DNA of 7,593 nucleotides from Desulfuromusa sp. (GCA_021157505.1 JAGGWI010000145.1:1-7593), one strand, 5' to 3'. Shown: positions 1 to 6,631, counted from the first letter of the stretch. Translations and numbers: made by a program. The notes: a model not told the origin generated them from the sequence alone.

Positions 1-34
1 CACAATAACAGCCTTGAATTCAACAACTTACCAT

Positions 35-63
35 TTGACAGAAATCCAAGCTTAACATATATA
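35..63 (+). promoter_or_regulatory. Sigma70-type promoter for the aapJQMP operon
   Basis: A perfect -35 box TTGACA (35-40) is separated by exactly 17 bases from a -10 box TATATA (58-63), so transcription should start near position 70 and leave a leader of about 130 nt before aapJ. A 10-bp palindrome TTGAATTCAA (14-23) lies just upstream of the -35 box and could be a regulator site, although it is short enough to be chance. A second, weaker candidate is an extended -10 (TGCTAAAAT, 129-137) without a recognisable -35 box. The leader also contains an AT-rich hairpin (AAACAC 107-112 with GTGTTT 119-124) followed by more T residues. It is a poor terminator but might affect transcript stability. 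Confidence 0.7.
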
Positions 64-198
64 ACTGATGATAAAATAAATTTAGGGCTCCTTCTTATTT
101 ATCAATAAACACCAAACAGTGTTTTTTATGCTAAAATGACTCTGCAACCTTGCCTTTGTTTTTTTTGGTAGCTCAACACCCTAACAGGAGGAAAAAGT

Positions 199-1218
199 AT
201 GAAGCTTACAAAAATTCTGGTTTTAGTTCTTGGTTTGTGTCTAGCTTTCGGAACCTTTGCCTATGCCGGCAAAGATCTTGATGCCGTAAGGGCAAAAGGG
301 TATATCCAGGCTGGTGTTAATGGCTCGGTCTTCGGCTTCGGAATGCCTGATGCAAAGGGTAACTGGGCAGGTCTTGATGTTGATACCGCGCGTGCCATTG
401 CCGTGGCGATCTTCGGTGATGCCAGCAAAGTCAAGTTCACCCCCCTGTCAGCACAGCAACGCTTTACCGCTCTTCAGTCAGGTGAGATTGACGTTCTGAC
501 CCGTAATGCAACTCAGACCTTAAGCCGTGAAACCCAACTTGGTCTCAATTTTGTTTCCGTCAACTACTATGATGGTCAAGGTTTCCTGATCTCGAAAAAA
601 CTCGGGGTTAAGAGTGCTACAGAACTTGACGGGGCAACCGTCTGTGTTCTCCCCGGAACCACGACCGAGCAGAATGCTGCTGACTATTTCCGGACCAACA
701 ATATGTCCTGGAAACCAGTTGTTATTGAATCAACTGCAGAATTGGCAAAAACATTTTTTGCCGGCCGTTGTGATGTTTTAACCTCCGATGCTTCCCAGTT
801 AGCAGCTACCCGCGCCATCGCTGCCGACCCTAAAGGTTATATCATCCTTCCTGAGATCATTTCCAAAGAGCCTTTGGCACCAGCCGTGCGCCATGGTGAT
901 GACCAGTTTCGGGATATCGTTGACTTCACAGTTCTGGCAATGATCAATGCTGAAGAACTTGGCATTACTTCAAAGAATGTTGATAAAATGCTCAAGAGTA
1001 AAAACCCGGTTATCCAGCGTTTCCTCGGTGTTTCCGCAGGGAATGGCAAAGCTCTCGGTCTGGATGAAAAATGGGCCTATAACATCGTTAAACAAATTGG
1101 TAACTATGGTGAGGTTTTTGAGCGCAATGTCGGCGTCAAAACCACTCTGGGTCTTGAGCGCGGCCTTAACGCCCTCTGGACTAATGGTGGTCTGATGTAT
1201 TCTCCTCCATTCAAATAA
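199..1218 (+). CDS. aapJ: Polar amino acid ABC transporter, periplasmic substrate-binding protein (AapJ/BztA family)
   Basis: This is the periplasmic receptor of a polar amino acid importer. It captures amino acids such as glutamate, glutamine, aspartate or asparagine and delivers them to the AapQ-AapM membrane pair encoded next to it. A Sec signal peptide is clear: Lys residues at 2 and 5, a hydrophobic stretch at 6-20, and a likely cut after Ala23 (AYA, then GKDLD). The Cys at residue 14 is not in a lipobox, so the protein should be soluble. The mature part is a full SBP_bac_3 domain containing the family-typical GNWAGLDVDTARA segment (about residues 54-66) and a C-terminal GLNALWTNGGLMYSPPFK-like ending. 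The length of 339 aa is normal for AapJ. A strong AGGAGG ribosome site (186-191) lies 7 nt before the ATG. A hairpin terminator follows the gene, probably making it the most abundant product of the operon. The exact substrate cannot be read from sequence. Confidence 0.93.
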   Translation: MKLTKILVLVLGLCLAFGTFAYAGKDLDAVRAKGYIQAGVNGSVFGFGMPDAKGNWAGLDVDTARAIAVAIFGDASKVKFTPLSAQQRFTALQSGEIDVLTRNATQTLSRETQLGLNFVSVNYYDGQGFLISKKLGVKSATELDGATVCVLPGTTTEQNAADYFRTNNMSWKPVVIESTAELAKTFFAGRCDVLTSDASQLAATRAIAADPKGYIILPEIISKEPLAPAVRHGDDQFRDIVDFTVLAMINAEELGITSKNVDKMLKSKNPVIQRFLGVSAGNGKALGLDEKWAYNIVKQIGNYGEVFERNVGVKTTLGLERGLNALWTNGGLMYSPPFK

Positions 1219-1242
1219 TTTTATTCTAGTCATTTGATTTTC

Positions 1243-1281
1243 CGCCGCCGAAACGTTACTGCTTCGGCGGCGCCCTTTTTT
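1243..1281 (+). terminator. Intercistronic terminator/attenuator between aapJ and aapQ
   Basis: A perfect 10-bp GC-rich stem (CGCCGCCGAA 1243-1252 with TTCGGCGGCG 1263-1272) has a 10-nt loop and is followed by CCC and six T residues (1276-1281). This is a good intrinsic terminator shape. It stands 25 nt after the aapJ stop and about 20 nt before the aapQ start. With no convincing promoter between it and aapQ, it probably acts as a partial terminator and as a 3' stabiliser of the aapJ message, giving excess binding protein over permease. That role is established for other binding-protein operons and is inferred here. Confidence 0.85.
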
Positions 1282-1301
1282 CCTTTCTCGGGAACTATGA
1301 T

Positions 1302-2498
1302 TTGAAACCGCAAGATAAATCGATATCACCAGACACAATCGAGGCAGCAATCCCGTTCTGGCGTGACGCAGAAAAACGGGCAATCGCGGTGCAAATTATT
1401 GCCCTCTTTATGGTCGGTGGGGTTAGTTATTACCTGTTCAGTAACACTCAAGCCAACCTGGCTCGCCAATCGATTGCAACCGGTTTTGGTTTTCTGGGTA
1501 AAGAAGCTTCTTTTGAAATTGGCGAATCACTGATCCGCTATTCAGCCGCCGACAGCTATGCCAGAGCTCTGTGGGTCGGAGTCCTCAATACTCTCCAAGT
1601 CGCTTTTATCGGCATTATTCTGACCACAATTCTGGGTAGTTTTATTGGCATCGCACGACTCTCCAGCAATTGGCTGCTCTCCAAAGTAGCCGCTGGATTT
1701 ATTGAAGTGATGCAGAACATTCCAATCCTGCTGCAACTATTTTTCTGGTATGCCATTTTTTATGAGTCTTTTCCCTCACCGCGCCAGGCATTGAATCCGA
1801 TCGAGGGGGTTTTCTTTTGTAACCGGGGTTTCATTTTTGCGATACCAGAAGCTCATAGTGCCTACCCAGCAATGGGCTGGATGTTCCTTGCCGTACTGGT
1901 CGGGGGCTGGTTTCTGAACCGATGGGGATATCAGCGTCAGGAATTGACCGGAAAAGCCTTTCCGGCAGCACGCATCACCATTGCAGCAGCACTGTTCTTG
2001 CCAATATTAATCTGGGCTCTCTATGGAGCTCCAACCGCCATGAACATGCCAGAACTGCGGGGCTTCAATTTCCAGGGTGGATTGACATTTAGCCCAGAGT
2101 TCAGTGCCCTATTGCTGGGGTTGGTCCTCTACACCTCAGCCTTTGTTGCTGAAATTGTACGGGCGGGGATTCAATCTATCAGTCAAGGGCAAATTGAAGC
2201 GGCCAAAGCCATTGCTCTGCGGCCAGGACAGGTTCTCCATCTGGTGATTTTCCCCCAGGCATTACGAGTTATTATTCCACCATTGACCAGCCAGATGCTC
2301 AACTTGACGAAAAACAGTTCCCTGGCGGTTGCTATAGGATATGCCGATTTTGTTGCTGTAGCCAACACCACGATCAACCAGACCGGTCAGGCGATTGAAG
2401 GGGTAGCTATGATCATGGTGGTTTACCTGTTCTTCAGTCTGTCGACCTCTATTTTCATGAACTGGTACAATAAACATATGGCCTTGGTGGAGAGATAA
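1302..2498 (+). CDS. aapQ: Polar amino acid ABC transporter permease (AapQ/BztB family)
   Basis: One of two inner-membrane subunits forming the channel of the amino acid importer. The 398-aa length and the N-terminal IPFWRD...NLARQSIATGFGFL pattern (residues 17-65) are typical of AapQ/BztB, which are longer than HisM/GlnP-type permeases because of extra membrane segments in the middle (about 190-245). The ATPase-contact EAA loop is visible at 299-309 (EAAKAIALRPG), followed by PQALRVIIPP at 318-327. The start is a TTG at 1302: the only nearby ATG (1297) opens a two-codon frame (ATG ATT TGA) whose stop overlaps this TTG, and the next in-frame Met (residue 37) lies inside the first membrane segment. 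The ribosome site is weak (GGGA, about 1290-1293), so expression may be lower than for aapJ. aapM begins 2 nt after this gene ends. Confidence 0.92.
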   Translation: MKPQDKSISPDTIEAAIPFWRDAEKRAIAVQIIALFMVGGVSYYLFSNTQANLARQSIATGFGFLGKEASFEIGESLIRYSAADSYARALWVGVLNTLQVAFIGIILTTILGSFIGIARLSSNWLLSKVAAGFIEVMQNIPILLQLFFWYAIFYESFPSPRQALNPIEGVFFCNRGFIFAIPEAHSAYPAMGWMFLAVLVGGWFLNRWGYQRQELTGKAFPAARITIAAALFLPILIWALYGAPTAMNMPELRGFNFQGGLTFSPEFSALLLGLVLYTSAFVAEIVRAGIQSISQGQIEAAKAIALRPGQVLHLVIFPQALRVIIPPLTSQMLNLTKNSSLAVAIGYADFVAVANTTINQTGQAIEGVAMIMVVYLFFSLSTSIFMNWYNKHMALVER

Positions 2499-2500
2499 AT

Positions 2501-3592
2501 ATGACTGAAGCAACCACGGCCAAAAGAGCACAATTGCAACCACCCAGCAGCAATGTTGGTGTTGTTGGCTGGCTGAAGAGCAACCTGTTCAGTACCTGGT
2601 ACAACTCCCTGCTGACACTTGTTATGTTGGGAATGCTTGCGCTGATGCTGCCCCCGGTCTTTCAGTGGACCTTTATCGACAGTCTCTGGAACAGCTCAGC
2701 CGAAGCCTGCCGCGATATTGATGGCGCTTGCTGGTCGGTTATCCCCCACAACTTCAGATTCATTATTTTAGGTTTTTACCCCGAAGGTCAGGAATGGCGA
2801 CCGATTCTGGCGATGTTCCTGTTGTTCGGTCTGGTGATCTACTCAAAAGAACGCTCCCGCTGGAAAAAATCTCTTGCCTGGTTCTGGCTCGCCAATCTGG
2901 TGGTTATGTGGACATTGATGTATGGCGGAGTTTTAGGCATGCCCGTTGTCGAAACGTCACAGTGGAGCGGATTACCACTCACCATGGTTCTCTCTTTTTT
3001 CGGTATGGTAGTCGCCTATCCAATGGGGGTTTTCCTGGCTCTCGGACGGCGTTCAAAAATGCCGGCAATAAAAACCCTGTCCGTTGTCTACATTGAAATG
3101 ATCCGCGGGGTTCCATTGATCAGCTTGCTGTTCATGTCCTCAATCATGTTTCCCCTGTTTCTTCCTGAGGGGGTCTCTATCGATAAGGTTCTACGTGCTC
3201 TGGTGGCTATTATTCTGTTTACAGCAGCCTATATTGCCGAAGTTGTCCGTGGCGGTCTGCAAGCCATGCCCAGAGGGCAATATGAAGCTGCCGACTCCCT
3301 CGGTTTAAACTACTATCAGACCATGCGCTTGATTATTTTACCTCAGGCACTGAAGATTGTTATCCCGCCGTCGGTCGGTATCTTGCTCTCAGTCTTTAAA
3401 GATACCTCTCTGGTTGTTATCATAGCCCTGTTCGATGTCCTGAAAACGACAATGGTGACCCTTTCAAATCCCGACTGGGCCGGCTATTCAAAAGAAGCTT
3501 ATATTTTTCTGGCACTACTTTATTTTGTTTTTTGTTATGCTATGTCAAGTTACAGTCGTAGATTGGAAAAAGAGCTACATACCGGACATTAA
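2501..3592 (+). CDS. aapM: Polar amino acid ABC transporter permease (AapM/BztC family)
   Basis: Second membrane subunit of the importer, pairing with AapQ. A cytoplasmic N-terminal tail precedes membrane segments starting near residue 36. A periplasmic loop contains the CRDIDGACW segment (Cys70 and Cys77), which I recall as characteristic of AapM/BztC and which could form a disulfide. The core BPD_transp_1 domain occupies about residues 155-355, with the EAA loop at 262-269 (EAADSLGL) and PQALKIVIPP at 281-290 for docking to AapP. The 363-aa length is close to the usual 380 or so. A GGAGAG ribosome site (2489-2494) inside the end of aapQ lies 6 nt before the ATG, and the 2-nt gap suggests translational coupling. 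Nothing in the sequence suggests a defect. Confidence 0.92.
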   Translation: MTEATTAKRAQLQPPSSNVGVVGWLKSNLFSTWYNSLLTLVMLGMLALMLPPVFQWTFIDSLWNSSAEACRDIDGACWSVIPHNFRFIILGFYPEGQEWRPILAMFLLFGLVIYSKERSRWKKSLAWFWLANLVVMWTLMYGGVLGMPVVETSQWSGLPLTMVLSFFGMVVAYPMGVFLALGRRSKMPAIKTLSVVYIEMIRGVPLISLLFMSSIMFPLFLPEGVSIDKVLRALVAIILFTAAYIAEVVRGGLQAMPRGQYEAADSLGLNYYQTMRLIILPQALKIVIPPSVGILLSVFKDTSLVVIIALFDVLKTTMVTLSNPDWAGYSKEAYIFLALLYFVFCYAMSSYSRRLEKELHTGH

Positions 3593-3595
3593 ACC

Positions 3596-4390
3596 ATGTC
3601 CACAACAAGTGAGATTGCCATGAACGATTCCCAAAAAAATGTTAGCCCTGAATCTGCAACCAAACCGATTATTGAAATCGTCGGAATGCATAAATGGTTT
3701 GGAGATTTCCATGTTCTCAGCGATATCAACCTGCAGGTGATGCCACAGGAGAAGATTGTTATCTGTGGCCCTTCAGGTTCCGGGAAATCGACTTTAATCC
3801 GCTGTATCAACCGTCTGGAAGAACACCAGCGTGGTCAGATCATCGTCAATGGAACCGAACTATCCAACGATATTAAAAATATTGAAAAAGTGCGGGCCGA
3901 AGTGGGGATGGTTTTCCAGCACTTCAATCTTTTTCCCCACCTGACAATTATTGATAATCTTACCCTCGGTCCCATCTGGGTACGCAAAACACCCAAGAAA
4001 GAGGCCGAAGAAGCGGCCATGAGGTACCTGGAAAAGGTGAAGATTCCTGAACAAGCAAAAAAATTCCCCGGCCAGCTTTCTGGTGGTCAGCAACAGCGGG
4101 TCGCTATTGCCCGTAGCCTCTGTATGAACCCGGAAGTGATGCTTTTCGATGAGCCAACTTCCGCACTTGACCCGGAGATGATCAAAGAGGTTCTTGATGT
4201 TATGATTGATCTGGCTGAAGAGGGGATGACTATGCTGGTCGTCACCCACGAGATGGGGTTTGCTAAAAGTGTCGCTGATCGGGTGATGTTTATGGATGAC
4301 GGTGAGATTGTCGAACAGAACAGTCCGGATGCGTTCTTTGACAACCCTCAACATGAACGTACCAAGCTGTTTTTAAGTCAGATATTATAA
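3596..4390 (+). CDS. aapP: Polar amino acid ABC transporter ATP-binding protein (AapP/BztD family)
   Basis: Cytoplasmic ATPase that drives the AapJQM importer. All catalytic motifs are intact: Walker A GPSGSGKST (58-66), Q-loop Gln108 in VFQHFNLFPH, signature LSGGQ (161-165), Walker B VMLFDEP (181-187) with Asp185 and catalytic Glu186, D-loop SALD (189-192), and switch His218. The closest family is the GlnQ/HisP/AapP class of polar amino acid ATPases. The 264-aa length includes about 20 extra N-terminal residues. The ATG at 3596 is 3 nt after the aapM stop and has little ribosome site; an ATG at 3620 (residue 9) is an alternative start, and neither choice affects the domain. It is the last gene of the operon and is followed 2 nt later by a strong terminator hairpin. 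Confidence 0.94.
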   Translation: MSTTSEIAMNDSQKNVSPESATKPIIEIVGMHKWFGDFHVLSDINLQVMPQEKIVICGPSGSGKSTLIRCINRLEEHQRGQIIVNGTELSNDIKNIEKVRAEVGMVFQHFNLFPHLTIIDNLTLGPIWVRKTPKKEAEEAAMRYLEKVKIPEQAKKFPGQLSGGQQQRVAIARSLCMNPEVMLFDEPTSALDPEMIKEVLDVMIDLAEEGMTMLVVTHEMGFAKSVADRVMFMDDGEIVEQNSPDAFFDNPQHERTKLFLSQIL

Positions 4391-4392
4391 AA

Positions 4393-4434
4393 CCGGAGTC
4401 AAAACTCCTTTTTGACAAGTTTTGACTCCGGCTT
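4393..4434. terminator. Bidirectional terminator between convergent aapP and the TAXI gene
   Basis: A perfect 14-bp stem (CCGGAGTCAAAACT 4393-4406 with AGTTTTGACTCCGG 4418-4431) has an 11-nt loop. On the plus strand it is followed by CTTTCC. On the minus strand it is followed by TTTTATAAT, a slightly better U-tract. It starts 2 nt after the aapP stop and lies 12 nt beyond the stop of the minus-strand TAXI gene, so it most likely terminates both transcripts. Confidence 0.88.
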
Positions 4435-4443
4435 TCCTACCCA

Positions 4444-5445
4444 TTAATGCTCAGAAAGATACTTGGCAGAACCGGGATGAAGTTTTATCCCGGAGGCACT
4501 CTTTCGAGCCGTCTCCACAGAAAATAGAGACAATGCCGGGTGAGCCGATGCGAGTCGTTTCTTATTTTTATCAATCACCTCAACGATCTTGTAAACTGTT
4601 TCATCGTCAAGATCGCTGGAAGCAACCAGCATAACACGGGTACCGAAGGTCACGACCTTCTCATCCTGAGAGGGGTAAGTCCCGGCTTTAAGCTCAATTT
4701 TCCAGAACTCCGGATGTTCATCAATCATTCTATCAATATCACTATCATCCATAGTCATCAACTCGCCATTACAAGTTTTAAGCAACCGGCGCAAAGAAAA
4801 GTCCGGGTGCTGACCGACATAAACCATTGCTTGCATGGTGCCATAACAAAATGCCTTTGTATCCTGCGACTTTATCGGGGGAAGAGCCCCGACAAGGCTA
4901 AAATCATTCATTGACCATTTTTTTGCCTGCAGAATAGCCTCCACTGACAGATACTGAAGCGATTGTGGGTTCCCAGCATTAATCCGCTTTCCTTTCAAAT
5001 CGGCCAATGAATCAATCCCGGCATCATTACGAACAATCAGGATAATGGGGACATCATACAGCGGTGCAAGGGTGTGTAAGTTTCCATAGCTGATATCCAG
5101 AAACTTAAAATTCCCGGTTTTATTGATTGCATCAAACAACGTACGTGAATCGACCAGGCTGATATCCAGAGATCCCCCCTGTAAATTGGTGAGATTATCG
5201 ACATCATCCACCATCGGAACCTGATGGCAAGTCACATCTTCCACCTGGTTATTAATCAGCCGACAAAGGATCCGACCGCTAAAATAAGAAAATGAACCGG
5301 GGGCTTCTGTCCCTAAACGGATATCGAAAGCCTGAGCCGAAAGGGGAATGGCCATGACACCAACAAGCAGGAATAAACAGATGACGTACATCCGCTGGGG
5401 GAATAAAAGTCTCGTAACATTCCAAGTGTATTTTTTAGTCAGCAT
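4444..5445 (-). CDS. Orphan TAXI-family TRAP-type solute-binding protein
   Basis: A periplasmic binding protein of the TAXI class, which normally feeds a fused TRAP membrane transporter. The N-terminus has a positively charged start, a hydrophobic core at about 20-33 and a likely signal cleavage after SAQA (residue 39), leaving FDIRLGTEAPGSFSY. Other family marks are GRILCRLINN (58-66), DLKGKRINAG (149-158) and the C-terminal GIKLHPGSAKYLSE (319-332). Four cysteines (61, 73, 200, 226) sit where one TAXI subgroup has paired cysteines, so two disulfides are plausible. The usual T-G-G-S ligand loop after the second cysteine is replaced by PMVDDVDN (77-84), and the usual Q-S-D by VDS (98-100), suggesting an altered ligand. 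Start: AAGGAGG lies 6 nt before the ATG at 5445, favouring it over Met19. No TRAP membrane gene is adjacent. Confidence 0.85.
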   Translation of the reverse strand: MLTKKYTWNVTRLLFPQRMYVICLFLLVGVMAIPLSAQAFDIRLGTEAPGSFSYFSGRILCRLINNQVEDVTCHQVPMVDDVDNLTNLQGGSLDISLVDSRTLFDAINKTGNFKFLDISYGNLHTLAPLYDVPIILIVRNDAGIDSLADLKGKRINAGNPQSLQYLSVEAILQAKKWSMNDFSLVGALPPIKSQDTKAFCYGTMQAMVYVGQHPDFSLRRLLKTCNGELMTMDDSDIDRMIDEHPEFWKIELKAGTYPSQDEKVVTFGTRVMLVASSDLDDETVYKIVEVIDKNKKRLASAHPALSLFSVETARKSASGIKLHPGSAKYLSEH

Positions 5446-5480
5446 CCTTACCTCCTTATTAAAGCGGCCTACAATACAGG

Positions 5481-5523
5481 TTTCCTGAGAAGATACAGTT
5501 AATTATAGCAACCTTTCAGGAAA
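5481..5523. promoter_or_regulatory. Inverted repeat flanking the TAXI promoter; candidate operator
   Basis: TTTCCTGA (5481-5488) and TCAGGAAA (5516-5523) are perfect 8-bp inverted copies placed on either side of the -10 box (5502-5507), with about 35 bp between centres. The layout fits two half-sites for a regulator that would block or loop the promoter. It is a purely sequence-based guess. The repeat could also form a hairpin with a long loop, but its downstream arm overlaps the expected 5' leader only in part. Confidence 0.35.
5502..5510 (-). promoter_or_regulatory. Extended -10 promoter of the TAXI gene
   Basis: Read on the minus strand this is TGCTATAAT: a perfect -10 hexamer (5502-5507) with the TG extension (5508-5510). 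The -35 region at 17-bp spacing (GTAGAA) is poor, which is acceptable for an extended -10 promoter. Transcription would start near 5495, giving a 5' leader of about 50 nt that ends in the strong AAGGAGG site. The TAXI gene can therefore be transcribed independently of the upstream asparaginase-like gene. Confidence 0.6.
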
Positions 5524-5629
5524 TTTCTACATACTTCTGAAGAAAGAAAATGGCCAGCTTAAGAACCTTCAAACGGAGGATTTGGAACAAAAAAACAGGA
5601 GGGCAATAACATTCTTATTGTGAGTGGCG

Positions 5630-6115
5630 TTAAGGTTTAATCTCAAATCGATTCATCTCAACATTTTTTTGTGACTTTGCCGGATCAAAAACCCTTCCAT
5701 TCATAGCAATCCAGACCCCTTCCGGGAGTAGCTGAACAGCAGTAATAGCACTGGCTATATTGTAGATGGCATCGGTAAAACGAAACCTGGCTGGCTGCAT
5801 AGACCCGGTCAGTACGATGGTTTTCCCGGCAATACCCCGCAGATATTCAGCAGTTTTGATCATCGTATCGGTTCCGTGGGTGATAACTATCTTTTCTGCA
5901 GAGCTTTCTGTCACCGTTTTCTTAATCAATTCACGATCGATATCGTTCAAATCGAGACTGTCTTTGCGCAGCAGCGGCGTAATTTGATAATCAATCGTCA
6001 GATTCGCATCACCCAGAACCTCGCCAATCTGCGGTGCACCAATCTCGAAACTGCTTTTGGCATCAAAATATACTTTGTCAATCGTGCCACCGGTTGTCAT
6101 AATTTCAATCTGCAC
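5630..6115 (-). CDS. Short single-domain asparaginase-like protein
   Basis: Matches the N-terminal (catalytic) domain of bacterial L-asparaginases, enzymes that hydrolyse asparagine to aspartate and ammonia. By comparison with E. coli asparaginase II, the nucleophile Thr12 corresponds to Thr11 in TTGGTID (7-13), the Thr89-Asp90 pair to Thr82-Asp83 in HGTDT (80-84), and Lys162 to Lys150 in VFDPAKSQK. The substrate-site Ser58 corresponds to Ser53, but the following Gln59 is Leu54. There is no C-terminal domain: 161 aa against about 330 aa in the full enzyme. The stop codon is followed by non-coding sequence, so this looks like a genuine small family rather than a fresh truncation. No signal peptide is present, so it is probably cytoplasmic. 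The start is GTG at 6113-6115, with AGGAG 7 nt upstream. Activity and substrate are uncertain. Confidence 0.82.
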   Translation of the reverse strand: MQIEIMTTGGTIDKVYFDAKSSFEIGAPQIGEVLGDANLTIDYQITPLLRKDSLDLNDIDRELIKKTVTESSAEKIVITHGTDTMIKTAEYLRGIAGKTIVLTGSMQPARFRFTDAIYNIASAITAVQLLPEGVWIAMNGRVFDPAKSQKNVEMNRFEIKP

Positions 6116-6156
6116 GACAATCTCCTGGGAAAAAGCTGCTAAACATTATGCGCGAC

Positions 6157-6296
6157 TGATGGCTAAGCAAAAGATTTGCCCATCAAGGCGTAGTAGTTTT
6201 TCAACACCCTGCTAGGGGCGAAAGCGTACACCATGTATGTCGAGGTCCTGACAAACGGCTGCAACACCGAAGGGCGGACTTTTTGCAACGCCATCA
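6157..6296. repeat. 140-bp palindromic element with terminal inverted repeats (MITE/REP-like)
   Basis: The left end TGATGGCTAAGCAAAA (6157-6172) and the reverse complement of the right end, TGATGGCGTTGCAAAA (from 6281-6296), match at 13 of 16 positions. A third partial copy, CCATCA preceded by TTTGC (6175-6185), makes a local hairpin at the left end with a GCAAA/TTTGC stem and AGA loop. Inside are two related direct segments, GGCG...TTTTT...CAAC (6187-6205 and 6273-6289), and a short hairpin CGTACA-CCA-TGTATG (6225-6239). No open frame, transposase or clear target duplication is present. The right end supplies the stop codon of the UPF0251 gene. I infer a small non-autonomous or REP-type element; copy number elsewhere would decide. 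Confidence 0.55.
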
Positions 6297-6581
6297 TTCA
6301 TGCGGTTCTATCTGCAGAGCATGTCCCGATAAAAGAGCATCAACAATCTTTTTTCGGCCGCTGGTCACCAGACGCTGAATCGTCCCCCGTGACACCCCCA
6401 TTTCGACCCCCGCCTCAGCTTGAGTCATGGCATCTCGATCACAAAGCGACACGGCTTCCAGTTCGTCGGCATCGAGTTCAACTATTTCCAACTTGGAGAG
6501 GGGGGTTCCTGCAGGCTTGAACATAAGGTCATTGGGTCGCCTGGTGGGGCAGCATCTTCTCGGTTTTCTCGGTCTGGGCAT
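6294..6581 (-). CDS. UPF0251 (DUF134) helix-turn-helix protein
   Basis: A 95-aa protein of the UPF0251/DUF134 family, predicted small DNA-binding proteins of unknown target. The family N-terminus PRPRKPRR (2-9), the KPAGTPL segment (22-28), the acidic LDADELEAVSLCD stretch (36-48), and a sigma-region-4-like helix-turn-helix (about 51-79, TQAEAGVEMGVSRGTIQRLV with the Arg-rich end) are all present, so it seems complete. Cys10-Cys11 replace the usual valine-led segment after PRR, which may be a lineage trait. The ATG at 6581 has only a weak GGAA ribosome site, but the MPRPRK start fits the family exactly. The last codons abut the inverted-repeat element, which provides the TGA stop. A GTGAGAGT dyad lies 26 nt upstream and could be its own operator. 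Its regulatory target is not evident; the asparaginase-like and TAXI genes lie downstream on the same strand. Confidence 0.85.
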   Translation of the reverse strand: MPRPRKPRRCCPTRRPNDLMFKPAGTPLSKLEIVELDADELEAVSLCDRDAMTQAEAGVEMGVSRGTIQRLVTSGRKKIVDALLSGHALQIEPHE

Positions 6582-6606
6582 AGCTATTTCCAGTTAAAGG
6601 GCCGCT

Positions 6607-6631
6607 GTGAGAGTAACAGGTAAACTCTCAC
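6607..6631. promoter_or_regulatory. Dyad upstream of the UPF0251 gene; candidate operator or leader hairpin
   Basis: GTGAGAGT (6607-6614) and ACTCTCAC (6624-6631) are perfect 8-bp inverted copies around a 9-nt centre. The dyad ends 26 nt before the UPF0251 start codon on the minus strand. No T-tract follows on either strand, so it is not an intrinsic terminator. It could bind a regulator, possibly the UPF0251 protein itself, or fold in the 5' leader near the ribosome site. Function is inferred from position only. Confidence 0.4.

Noticed and set aside
136..171. An 11-codon frame in the aapJ leader that might be a leader peptide
   Set aside because: It contains a single Gln and no run of Glu, Asp, Asn or Gln codons, has no ribosome site, and no strong terminator follows it.
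3860..4354. A 164-codon minus-strand frame within aapP
   Set aside because: It is antisense to an intact ATPase with all catalytic motifs; no independent coding evidence.
5550..5609. A 19-codon plus-strand frame starting ATG GCC AGC between the TAXI and asparaginase-like genes
   Set aside because: No clear ribosome site or promoter, and its basic composition follows from A-rich sequence; it is probably chance.
5589..5620. CAATAA/TTATTG hairpin followed on the minus strand by a T run, as a terminator for the asparaginase-like gene
   Set aside because: The stem is 6 bp and almost all A-T, and the T run begins 8 nt after it; not enough to call.
5630..5640. Asparaginase-like gene as a pseudogene truncated at its 3' end
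   Set aside because: The catalytic residues are intact, the ribosome site is good, and no remnant of the second domain is seen downstream; short single-domain members of this family are known to me.
6233..6623. Plus-strand open frames opposite the UPF0251 gene
   Set aside because: They are antisense shadows; the minus-strand frame has clear family motifs.
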